A DNA stretch of 64,000 nucleotides, from assembly GCF_943734655.1 (NCBI RefSeq), contig NC_071353.1, forward strand, positions 20,930,501 through 20,994,500. Direction: 5' to 3'. Below, one piece after another: positions 54,181-64,000 of this stretch. The position numbers were made by a program, and so were the translations under genes. Within the stretch, counting starts at the first letter, position 1. The number at the start of each line of letters is the position of its first letter. The notes below the pieces were generated by a model. The model did not search any database. It was not told the origin of the DNA and saw nothing but the letters and a program-made list of their open reading frames with translations. Origin of the DNA: Sabethes cyaneus. Lineage: Eukaryota > Arthropoda > Insecta > Diptera > Culicidae.

Positions 54181-57100
54181 TGAAGTCGAATATTTTTTAG
54201 AACCGTTATGGAAACGAGTTCCACTTACTAACATTGGAACTTTATGAAGAATTCATCAAGAATCCTTAAGAACTATTTATCAACGTTATCAATCAATTCA
54301 ATGCCACGAGTTTAGAACTATACCGCTACTGCTGCTACTACTGATACTGCTGTTCCACACAAAATTTCATTCGTCTATAATTGATTTTGCTGATTTCATG
54401 TTGGATAATCAAATATCATCATAATATTATTGCATTACAGGGTAAATCAAATTGTTAGCGTTCACCGACCGCAAACAATATTCGCACCTAAATCAAACAA
54501 CAAACTGCTGTGCAGTGGCACTGCCCAAAAAGACTGCTCAGCGGAGTGACCCGGATTTGCTCTACCGCCGGCCGCTTGCTTCGGACCCAAACTGACCTGC
54601 CACCATTATAGTCGCACCGATCGTTCCGATTCATCAACATCACGAGATTATATCGTTATTGCCTCCATAGTCAGAATGCGAATGGAGAGAAAAAAAAACC
54701 ATTTCCGATTGACCTTTCCCTTGCTCAGGAGGCTCAGGGGAAATTCTTATTATCCTCTCCCCGGTCGGTTGATGGCATCGTTTGATGCCTGACGGGTGGT
54801 CGCCCACGAAGATGACTCCATCGTCCGTTTCGCTCGCCAACAATAAATCTCCGTTGCCATTCCCATCCCGATCGACCGGGAGCATCCCCACGGAGATTGC
54901 CGAATGCTTTCTGCTCAATAAAGTTCGTATGCTTTTGAATAAATCAGTTCAAAGTGGCCACAGACTCACACTCACACACTCACACACACACAGCGTGTGC
55001 CATGTTTTGGGTTTTGGGCATGCTTCTCGATGTCGTCGGAACAAGCTGCGAGCCAAAACCCAAGTAGTAGAAATAGATAAACCTAATAATCCGATATGAT
55101 GATGATCATTTCAATAAAACAACAATCGGAATAATTTCCACCACAAACCGGAGGAGATTCCGGCAACGACGCAGCGGCACCGGTCAATACGGTACGTGCT
55201 AGGAATGTTTGATCAAATTTGGACCTCGGATGAATCTCGTCTCGTGTTTACTTTGGGTAGCATCATGCTGTGAATTTTCGACAGAATCCGAACGAACGCC
55301 AGGATATGGTTTTTAGTGGAAGAAAATACCAGGCAACACATGAGTGGGCGGTGTCTACGTTCTGTTAACTTTCCAGCTGAAAATGGATTAAAACACCCAA
55401 CATAAATAATGTCGGTTTCTTTTAAAGCGAGAATTTTCCATGTGCGAAGATGATATTAATAATACTCGTTCCTTAGCCTTTTGATTCGAACCGTAGATCC
55501 GGTTTGCAAGTGAAAGAACCGAACGGATGGAGTTCTATGGAAATTTATGATGAAAATATTCGCTAAATTTTCCGAGCTGCTGTCTAATCTTCAGTGGCGA
55601 GCGGGTTGCCTAGAGCTAAAAAAGACACCCACCAATGCAAGACTGGAAGTGGGAAACGGAACGAGCCGAGCCGAGCCGGTTCGGGGTAACATTTTCTTAT
55701 TCCCACCCCGGTTCGGTTGAACTGGCCAGGCCAGCAACAGCAAGGGTGTAGATCGTATCAAATGATGCTGATAAGTTTGGCAATTTATTTAACCACTGCA
55801 AAAGTTTGGAATGGAAAATCAATTAATGTTTCGGAATCGAAACAGAAGAAGATAGAGCGAATTAACAAATCGAAAAAGACTCTAGAACATTAATATTAAC
55901 CTCTGGCAGTTCTTAATTAGATAAAATTAAATTACTCTGCGTTAAAAAGGCATACATGGCAAATGCATGTTTTCAGTTTTCTTTTAGGTGATACATTCCA
56001 CGCGTTTTGATTTGAAATAGAATTTGACTGCTCCGGGCTGGTAAGAGTCACTGTTAGGCAGAATTCCCCGGAGTTTGGTCTTATTATAAAAACAGGAAAC
56101 GAAACCCACAGAAGAATCATCAAGAGATAGTCTAGATAACGATTTTTCTCACTGCCAAGCTCGAAAACGATTCCATTGTTTGAAGATGAATGTCCGGGTA
56201 AACTCAACCGTATGCTTTGTTTGTTTTGAGGAAACATAATCCCTTAAATCGATCCTCATGGCTAGCTCTCGAAATAGAGCTGAAAATTCAGTATTCGAAT
56301 AATTTATCTCATAGTGTGTATGGTTGCTTGTATAAAAAGGAAAACCGATAAAAAAACTCGTCAATTCGTTGGTTCTGAAATAACAACTTCCTACAACACC
56401 TACAACAAATATTTTCATCAAACATCGACAGTAAAATAATATTCTTGAGGAAAAAATGTATTCGAGGAAAGCTAAACAAAACAATTTATCAAAATATTCA
56501 TTCAATTTTATCGCAAAGCACGATGCCAACCAACCAACCGGTGTCGATCGTAAACTCAGCAGGACAGATTGAAGCAGAAACAACCGCCATTCACCACGAT
56601 TGAAAAGGCATTTTCTTTTTACTCCCTTCGCCGTTCGCTAAAGGCAAATAGAAGCCAAACGTCACAAGTCAATCTGCTCGAATGGTGGCCATTTTCCGCG
56701 ACTTGTACGGCGTTTTGTAGTTGGATAGTCGTGACAACCCGCATTCCGCTTATCGACCGTTCGGCAACCAGAAAACGAATTGATGATTTACGCTGCTCCA
56801 TTGCCCCCCTTAACTCTATCCTTCGTTCGGAACGCTGCGCTGCACCGAAAAAGTGTACACAGTATCAATGTGATTGTTATTGATGCGGAGCTGCAGATTA
56901 GAAAATGTTTGGTTCCATCCTTCTCATGCACCTCGGTGCCATTTCCGTCTGCGTGCACCATCGTCCTACACACACGCGCGCGCTGTCGTCATTTTCAATC
57001 AACGCGCTCGGAAAATTCACTTTCCGCCGAAGGGCCAAACAAGCTCGAAATTCTGATCCATCATCCACCACCAGGCGCACCCATCCCATCTTGGGGACGC

Positions 57101-57650
57101 TCATGGAGGTCGCACGACTTTCAACGGTTCGGTGAATTTACCGTAATTGAACTTTCATTAATCGAGCGACCCCTTGCCGGATCGAGTCAGAACTATTCAA
57201 TAAGGTGTGATGCGGGCACGGACGAAAGCAAAAAAAAAATGCCACTCAAAGCACAAAAAAGTTTTACCATCGATGTTGGCACAACCCGGGCAGAACTTTC
57301 ATCGGTGTTGATTGTTGCTAACAATTTTCAACGCTTGCGGCCCGCTTGCGAGGACGCTCGACGTTAGCATTGGTGCGCTCTAGCGTCAAATAACTTCATT
57401 GCGTTGTTCGAGGTTTTGCAGCTCGTTTCTGCCTGCAGGTTCGAGCGGGAGAGAAAGCGTGGAAGCAACGCTATGCGCTACTGTTTATTGCAATTTGCGA
57501 TGTAGAACAAACATCGATTGGGGTTTGTCGCCGAGGACGAAATTTTGCTCCAATAACAGCACGCCACAAGGGTCAATGAAAAAAGATGCGAGACGGGAGT
57601 GAGTCGCGAATTTGCCAGAGCACGCTTTAAAGTGGAAAAGCTTAAGAGAT
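54181..57650. other. Non-coding, single-copy-looking block
   Basis: This is the longest stretch without recognisable repeats apart from a short (CA)n-like tract at 54966-54991. Composition is balanced, and overlapping frames occur on both strands (54640-54918 minus, 54782-55099 plus, 56149-56583 minus, 56780-57367 plus, 57399-57602 plus). None shows a domain I recognise, and codon-like structure is not convincing. It is likely intronic or intergenic host DNA; a comparison with related species would reveal exons or enhancers. Confidence 0.45.
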
Positions 57651-57864
57651 TAATAACATTGAAATGGAAATACTAACATCTGGCAGCAATTTCCAAGATT
57701 GTATTTATTCCAAATTCATTCAAAATTCAAATTTCGAATTCGGATTTTACCAATATACTGAATTTCTAATTGCAAACAACGAATTTTAAGGTTTGAATTT
57801 TCAATTTTCGATTTTTATGTCTGACTTTAATAGGGTGGCATGCTGCGAAAATAAAAATTATCGT

Positions 57865-58275
57865 GACAAATGCGTGTCGCCTATGTTGCCAAAATCGAAA
57901 CCGTGCCAAAATCAAGCCCTTTTTCGATATGAAAAAATTTAATGTAAATCCTTTAGAAATTGACTAAATATCATTAATCAACGATTGCAACCATTTTATG
58001 TTTAAAAAGTCCGACAAGAGCTACCCGTACGGTGCAAATAAGTTATTGGCCCCCTGCGGTAAGACGTAGTCCTACGGCAAAAAAATATTATTGTTCGAAA
58101 CCACATAATTTTTTTTCATAAACATACTGAGGGCATCATTTCTTCGTCATTTAAAGCATGTATGCGGAAATTGGTTGATATTTAAGCATATTTTTGGAAG
58201 TGAAATATCTTGTGTTGCCAAAAACGAATACTTTTGTTACCAAAATCGAGGCATGCCAAAATCGAAACCCAACTG
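57865..58275. mobile_element. Element J, copy 2
   Basis: TGTCGCCTATGTTGCCAAAA and the following ~200 bp match 7530-7740, including the AAGACGTAGTCCTACG motif at 58063-58078. The right end (GAAACCCAACTG, then TA) matches the right end of copy 1 (GAACCCCACTG, TA). The left end differs and is not defined. TTGCCAAAATCGAAAC-type words repeat near both ends. A pyrimidine-rich array begins immediately to the right. Confidence 0.55.
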
Positions 58276-58277
58276 TA

Positions 58278-59088
58278 TTCTGTTTTTGTTTTTCGGTTTT
58301 CGTTTTCTGTTTTCCTGCTTTTCTGGTTTTCTGTTTTTGTAATTTAACTTTTCGATTTTTATGTTTTTATTTTTCTGATTTTTGTTTGTGTTCGATTTTT
58401 ATGTTTTTCTATTTTTTCTGCATTTTCAGTTTTTTTTCCATTTTTTGTGTTTTTCTGATTTCTGTTTCCGATTTATCCGTTTCTTCTGTTTTTGTTTCTA
58501 TGGTTTTCAGTTTTCTGCTTTTCTGTTTTTCTGTTTTCCTGCTTTCTGATTTTCCGTCTTTCTGTAGTTGTTTTTCGGTTTTTCTGTTTTCCTGCTTTTC
58601 TGGTATTCTGTTTTTATTTTTCGGTTTTGGTTTTCTGTTTTCTGTTTTCCGTTTTCTATTTTCTGTTTTCTATTTTTTCTGTATCCTGTATTCTGTTTTG
58701 TGTTTTCCGTTTCTGTTTTTGTTTTTATGTTTTCACACTTTTCTGGTTTTCTGTTTTTCTAATTTTGCTTTTAGATTTTTATGTTTTCATTTTTCGGGTT
58801 TCTGTTTATACTGTTTTTTATGTTTTTCTGTACTTCTGTTTTTTCTGTTTTTTCAGTTTTTTCTGTTTTTTCTGTTTCCTGTTTTCTGTTTCCGGTTTAT
58901 CTGTTTTTCTGTTTTCCTATTTTCCTGCTTTTCTGCTTTTCTGTCTTGCTGTAGTTGTTTTTCAGTTTTTCTGTTTTGTGTTCTGTTTTTGTTTTTCTCT
59001 TTTCCTGCTTTTCTGTTTTTGATTTTCTGTTTTTCTATTTTCCCGCTCCTCTGATTTTCTGTTTTACTTTTTTTGTTTCTCGTTTTTT
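58278..59088. repeat. Pyrimidine-rich array with CTGTTTT core
   Basis: Diverged units such as TTTCTGTTTT, TCCTGCTTTTCTGG and TTTTCGGTTTT fill about 800 bp with very few A residues. Longer phrases recur: a TTTCCTGCTTTTCTGG unit at about 58311 and 58588, and TTTTATGTTTTTCT phrases. The Phe/Cys/Leu-rich 286- and 176-residue plus-strand frames are translations of the array. A smaller patch of the same type is at 60283-60395. Confidence 0.88.
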
Positions 59089-59093
59089 ATGTT

Positions 59094-59109
59094 GACGTAG
59101 GACTACGTC
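59094..59109 (-). repeat. Palindrome-like motif GACGTAGGACTACGTC
   Basis: Perfect copy of the motif at 48481-48496. With the inverted near-copy at 58063-58078 it brackets the pyrimidine-rich array. Confidence 0.8.
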
Positions 59110-59279
59110 TTTGTTTACTATACTGGGAATGGGTAGCACTTTGTGAAAATGAAAATAGAAGTGTAACGTTTGAATGAAAGATTCAAATGCTAGTAACTAC
59201 TAAACCACTGAACGAAACTGAACAATTTATATGTCGTTGGATAGATCAAATGACCAGCAATTTTATAAGGTGGTAAGAG

Positions 59280-59835
59280 AACAATGGGCGTAAAAGGGGG
59301 GGGCTCCTATACAAATGAAACACAAATTTCCTCAAAACTCGAGAACTAATCAAGCAAATGAAACCAAATTTGGCATGTGGGGGTTTCAGAAGGCAGGATT
59401 TCTTTCTACGGTGTACTGAGACCTCTTCCCCTTCTAAGAGGGGGAGCTCCCATACAAATGAAATACACATTTCCTCATAACTCTAGAACTAATCAAGCAA
59501 ATGGAACCAAATTGTGGGGGCTTTAGAAGGCAAGAATTTTTTTATGGTCAATTGAGACCTTTTTTAGGAGAGGGGGGGGGGCTCCCATACAAAAAAATAT
59601 ACAAATTTCCTCATAACTCGAGAACTAATCAAGCAAAAGGAACCAAAATTGGCATGTGGGGGGTTTTGCAGGAAAGAAGTTTTTCTATGGTGTACTGAGA
59701 CTCCTTCTTCTAAGAGGGAGGCTCCCATACAAATGAAACATAAATTTCCTCATAACTCAAGGACTAATTAAGCAAATGGGGCTAAAATTTGGCACGTAGG
59801 GGTTTTTGGAGGCAGCAATTTTCATATCATATTTG
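59280..59835. repeat. ~140-bp tandem repeat, about four units
   Basis: The unit contains TCCCATACAAATGAAAC, TTTCCTCATAACTCGAGAAC, TAATCAAGCAAATGGAACCA, TTGGCATGTGGGGG and a G-rich end. The CATACAAA landmark recurs at about 59312, 59451, 59586 and 59725, so spacing is 135-142 bp. The wording matches a tandem repeat I recall as very common in mosquito genomes. No coding is expected. Confidence 0.88.
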
Positions 59836-60282
59836 CGATAAACGTGCTTTGGCTTTAATTTTATTTGTAACCAATGGCCCTTTTAAAGGCCACAAACGAA
59901 TTAAAGTAAGACTATTCAAGCATGTCAAGCTACGCATAATCATATTCAATACAATAATCTGTAGACTGGTCATTCATTGCCATTTCAACCTTTATGATGC
60001 ACTCAATTGATTTTTAAAAGAAATTTCTATGTCTGAAAGGTTGCAGGCGTTGTACTTATGAAACCCCGTCCACGGATTTTCAAAGCCACCATTGCATTCA
60101 ATGAAGAATTGAATCTGAATATTTCGCTCTTCTCTTTTAAACATTCACTTAAACAATGGCACTCACAGATTCTTATAAACATACATATGCCAGAAATGCA
60201 GTTTACATTAGTCTTTGATCTGATGATCTGATATAGTCCTACGTCACCATTTCGTACACCCCTTAGGGCTGTATACCTTGTA
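59836..60282. other. Unassigned stretch
   Basis: No gene was recognised. A half-site of the GACGTAGTCCTACGTC motif lies at 60234-60246. The minus-strand frame 60027-60398 runs into a simple repeat and is not convincing. Confidence 0.35.
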
Positions 60283-60395
60283 GTTTTTTTCAGTATTTTT
60301 TTTATTTTCTGTTTTCCTGTTTTTCTGAATTGATGTTTTTCTGTTTTTGTTTTTCGGTTTTCTGTTTTCTGTTTTTGCTCTCTATTTTGCGTTTT
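60283..60395. repeat. Small CTGTTTT pyrimidine-rich patch
   Basis: Same word family as 58278-59088 (TTTTCTGTTTTCCTGTTTTT). Confidence 0.8.
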
Positions 60396-60600
60396 CACGG
60401 GTTATGCAGAAATTTGTTTTTCTTTTGAATGGCAGCCCCCAGACAGGGGAGAGGTCTCAAACCATCATAAGAACGTTTTTCGGCCCCAAAAATCTCAGCA
60501 TGCCAATTTTTATGCCGATCGGTTCAGTAGTTTCCGAGTCTATAAGTAACATACCGACAGAAATTCTTTTTTATAGGTATAGATTCTTCATTCTCCATTA
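60396..60600. repeat. Dispersed mosquito-type repeat (GATCGGTTCAGTAGTTT block)
   Basis: Contains GAGAGGTCTCAAACCATCAT, CATGCCAATTTTTATGCCGA, TCGGTTCAGTAGTTTCCGAG and CATACCGACAGAAATTC, followed by TTTTTTATAGGTATAGAT. I recall this series as a widespread mosquito repeat related to the ~140-bp tandem family at 59280. The assignment rests on memory. Confidence 0.6.
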
Positions 60601-61053
60601 TTCTTTAAATTCTTCACCATCATGCACGATTCTTTTCTTACATTCTTTAATTTCTCTATTCTCTTTTGGATTTTTCATTCTTGATACTTTGACCATAATT
60701 CTTGATCTATATTGTTAATTACCCTTTATTTTAATTTTCATCCCCCAACTGAGCACCACCATATTCATTCACCGTTTGGCCGAGTTCGGTATTGATAATC
60801 GCGTTCACCAAACCTTTGCCAATTCGGAATGCCTAGTCGTGCTCTTCCAACAAAAGAAGGTTATTTTTGCATTCCTGCGGCAAACTTTAAATAATTCATA
60901 CTTTAGAAATTCCTCTCATCCGCTATTCATTCAATTCACCACCAACGACCTTCAAGCTTCAGCTTCAGGCTTGTCCGGCACGCTACCGGTTAGCCTCAAA
61001 ATTAGCCAAAGAATAGAACAAAACCACAACCAGAAAAGCCCTCGGTTCCATAA

Positions 61054-61101
61054 ATCATCATCATCTTCATCATCATCCTCGTCGTCGTCGTCGTCGTCAT
61101 T
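61054..61101. repeat. TCA/TCG trinucleotide microsatellite
   Basis: Consecutive TCA units pass into TCG units (CATCATCATCTTCATCATCA then CGTCGTCGTCGTCG). Confidence 0.93.
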
Positions 61102-61986
61102 CCATCCACCATCAAAGCCGGTAGAAACGAGTTGAAAATGGCTTTTTGAAATGGAAACATGGTTCCTTTTACCACAGCACTTGGAACGGCATCGGTCCTT
61201 TGGTTTAACGATCCCTGGTCTGGTCTAGTCTGGTCGGTTTCCAAACCTCAAAATTCTAGCGCCGAGCCGGCCCAGAACGGATTTCTTTCTATTCTATTGA
61301 TCTGAATGGGCCCACTGGCGAACGGAACGGCAATGGACCATTAGCAATTCAAATATTACTCCACTGGACAGGATTGGGTGTGCAAACGTGGGCGGACGAT
61401 ACATCCGTGCCGTGCGCCTATCTCCTCAGATCGAGGTCCCAAGCCGGGTTTAAGCTGGAAATGATTGAAAGTTTGACAGCGTGTCACACATCCGACATGA
61501 TAAGACAGGTGAATAAAAATTTATTGGGCAAATGGGAGGAATTGATTTGTTGGAACGGATCCTTTTGAAGCCCATCGACTTTTCACGGAAGGTTAAAGTT
61601 TAAAAACTGAGTTGATATGATGGAGAAGAAATGGAATGACAAAAAATCGTCCGCATCCATTCTTTCTGACAAATGGAGACGCATGGTCGGGCACGCGAAC
61701 AATCATTTTCAACCTGATAAAAATTCCGAGAAAACATCGCCGGAATTTCTAAATTGAACTACAACCATTTCAGCACTACGATCTGATGCCGTGAGTGGAA
61801 ACACAAAACGCTTTTTCGTATTTTGGTCACCAACCAGGCGAACATTCTTCGAATTGTTACTCGTTTTTATTTGCTTTGTTGCGGAACGAAAACGTCTGTC
61901 CGATTTGTTCTCTATTCTTCAGCTCGTTGGAGGAGCAGGTGGACCAAATCTCATCAAGCGCTGGCACTTCCTAGTTTGGTGAAACA

Positions 61987-62020
61987 AGAAGAAGACGAAG
62001 AAGAAGAAGAAGAAGAAGAG
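61987..62020. repeat. (GAA)n microsatellite
   Basis: GAAGAAGACGAAGAAGAAGA and following units, with one GAC interruption. Confidence 0.93.
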
Positions 62021-63260
62021 CAGCTTAAAATTCATTTCGTAAATTGAATTCTCACTCCTAACCTGCAAGAAGCTGTAATTCTTTTATTCACTGATAAAAG
62101 TTGCACCAGCCTAATAGTAAGTGAAAAGTTAAACGTTACAATTTCGACTTTTATCAATATATAAATTAAATAAACCATTCGAAGCATAGCCTTTTTCGTT
62201 TCACTTCCTGGGAAAAGCAAACAATAATTCGATCCGGTTCAGCATGCCCGGAACTGATGCTATCTGATCTGAGTTGTAGCGTTGGCCGGTGGACTTTGTT
62301 TGGGACTTGTTGAAGAGAAGGTTTCATTCCTTCTCTGGCAACGAAAACCGAGAGCATCATAAAACAGCACTTGAGTTTCGTGCTAAACTTGTGCGGCTCA
62401 TTTCGAAATTAAACGAGGGCTCTCAGGGCATTCAGGCTGTTTTGAGCCGCAATCGAATGATATTAGAAAGTCGATTAGGTGTCCTTAGTTCCACTTGGAT
62501 ACGGAGACTGCAGTTTATTAGACTGCCAATGAGTCCGTTGCCGGGCGGCCATTCATTCCTTCGATGGGGTGGATTCGGGCGACAGCTGCCAGCCTCCCAG
62601 CGACGAAAGTTATGTGTAATTGAAATTGTTCGAAGTGTTTCCTCGATTTGCTGTTGTCTTCGTTTCATCTCGATAGGTAAGAGTGTCCTTTCGCACATTC
62701 AGGCCGTAAACTGTACTCAGCTCAGGAAGTGAAAATAACTCAAACAACTGTAAGAAGGTTTGTTTTGTTTGTAATACAATACACCCAATGCTATGTGCAC
62801 CACAGAAATGGACAGGAAAATGCCGTAGTGTACAACTGCTCGGTTCGGAGAAATTTGCACATAACGATGATGAATTCAATAACTCGCAAAAGTGTCACTC
62901 GAAGCACGATAGTCGGTTGCATCACTTTGAAAACCAGTCATAGCTTGTTAAGCTACCAGCAACCGAACTGTTCTCTAAAAGGATTAGCTACACTTCCTTT
63001 TCGGAAATTAGTGAAAGTGTTAATCATTCTCATTGACCACGCCTATGATCAGATCAGAGTGAGAAATCTGAAAAAGCGTTAATTCTCGGGTAATTTTTCA
63101 AATAGACCTACTATGTGACAATGAGAGATTTTCTTCGCGTCTTCTCTCTTCCGCTTTTCACGACCATAGAAAAAAACCTGATTTAATCCACCTAGTGGTG
63201 AAAGGAACCTTTGTTATACGATCTTACTTGCTATTTGAGATAGAAAGCGACACGTTTGGC

Positions 63261-64000
63261 TTACATGAAATTTTTGGAAATTGAATAAGTTTACAAAATT
63301 TGAACCAAATAGAAGCAAATCAGGTTATTTTTTACAATTAAAGTTCTACAGTTCCTAAACATGCAAACATAGAGGTATACTAAATTCAGCAAAGTTGTAT
63401 ATTTTTATTACTTTATAACTTTATAACTTTGTAATACATGAAAAAGTCATACAACAATTACAAGAAGCGTTAGAATAGAAAAACTGGCTTTACACATTCA
63501 TATATATTAAATAAGATTTTTCTACCTTCACTGAAGAGATAGAAGGTTACTGTGTTCAGCAAAATTTCTTGTAACAATATGCTCTAAAAGTTTGCAGCAC
63601 ACATCAATGTGTTGTATTGAAACTGAAGGAAAATAATTTTTTTATTTCACTTTTAGGGGGATTATTCAAAATTCAAATTCTACCAGACGATAGAGCTTTC
63701 AATTTTAAGAAACTCTTCCAAAGGTTCGATAAACTTAAAACCAAGTTTTCCCAGTCAAAACTCTAGTGCGCACGTTTTCTTTGGTTTTGGGCTATTGTGC
63801 GCGCAAGTAACCGTGTTATAAAAGTTGGCGCGAGTGTTCGAGGGTTAATATCTTTTGACCGGTAAAACCAATTCTTATGTAATTTTGCATTGTTTGCTTC
63901 TTGTGCTCGGCGGTTTTCGGCGAAAATAAATTCAAATTCAAGTGCCAGTCTGTCCGTACGTTTCGAGCTACTTACTGGCTTTCACTCAGAAGCAAACAAT
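63261..64000. other. AT-rich tail of the window, no gene seen
   Basis: TTTATAACT words repeat at 63413-63435. From 63765 the sequence becomes GC-richer (GTGCGCACG, GTGCGCGCAAG) and runs off the window edge at 64000. It could be the start of another element or gene, but nothing was recognised. Confidence 0.35.

Larger units (their letters stand above)
60601..63260. other. Non-coding, single-copy-looking block with two trinucleotide tracts
   Basis: Balanced composition and no recognised gene. It includes a (TCA/TCG)n tract at about 61054-61101 and a (GAA)n tract at about 61987-62020. Frames at 60776-61135, 62289-62732 and 62729-63082 are open but show no known domain, and opposing frames overlap most of them. 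Confidence 0.45.

Noticed and set aside
56780..57367. 195-residue plus-strand open frame in a single-copy-looking block
   Set aside because: No recognisable domain, it overlaps several other open frames on both strands, and the composition is not clearly coding. Left as non-coding.
58194..59054. 286-residue Phe/Cys-rich plus-strand frame
   Set aside because: It covers the CTGTTTT array; hydrophobicity is a consequence of T-rich codons.

Overview
This window looks like repeat-rich, gene-poor nuclear DNA of a dipteran insect, most likely a mosquito and perhaps an anopheline. The signs are small TA-, TTAA- and 8-bp-target inverted-repeat elements, tRNA-derived SINE copies, R1-, Jockey/CR1- and RTE-type non-LTR retrotransposon remains, a Tc1/mariner transposase relic, and a ~140-bp tandem repeat family I recall from mosquito genomes. 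No database could be searched, so the species call is inference. I found no intact host protein gene, rRNA, tRNA or CRISPR array. Every recognisable coding stretch is a decayed transposon gene. Most long open frames are artefacts of simple-sequence DNA.

Layout. 1-2860 is ordinary single-copy-looking non-coding DNA. 2866-8798 is a transposon stack: a short inverted-repeat element (A) split by a 5.5-kb TA-flanked element (B), which itself carries element C (1.1 kb), another copy of A, and a small element J. 8987-11537 is a second TA-flanked element (F) containing a 176-bp MITE and an 828-bp TTAA-flanked foldback (H). 11541-16385 holds a Jockey/CR1-like endonuclease fragment joined to a nearly full-length but broken R1-clade retrotransposon, then an RTE-like scrap. 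16386-19020 is mostly unassigned and contains an RT scrap. 19024-19545 is a Tc1/mariner-type transposase relic. 19566-24290 is a 4.7-kb degenerate array of CCAAAT-cored units spaced about one helical turn apart.

From 24.4 to 36 kb, purine-rich degenerate arrays alternate with SINEs, a 5'-truncated non-LTR element and a single-copy block (29.9-32.7 kb). 36014-40008 is an almost pure 4-kb tetranucleotide array (CAGT)n, about 999 units. 40-44.5 kb is single-copy-looking DNA plus minus-strand retrotransposon remains. 44461-45893 is a 12-bp-type array bracketed by an ~80-bp direct repeat. 47806-53671 is a composite of two head-to-tail copies of element C. The first copy is split by a 3,637-bp hAT-like element with a perfect 8-bp target duplication, and that element carries a 392-bp foldback with its own 8-bp duplication. 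54-57.7 kb and 60.7-63.2 kb are single-copy-looking. 58.3-59.1 kb is a pyrimidine-rich array, followed by the ~140-bp tandem repeat.

No genes here work together as a pathway. The content is a record of layered insertions and repeated growth of short tandem arrays. The best-supported items are the target-site-defined nested insertions, the R1 and other retrotransposon pseudogenes, and the giant CAGT array.
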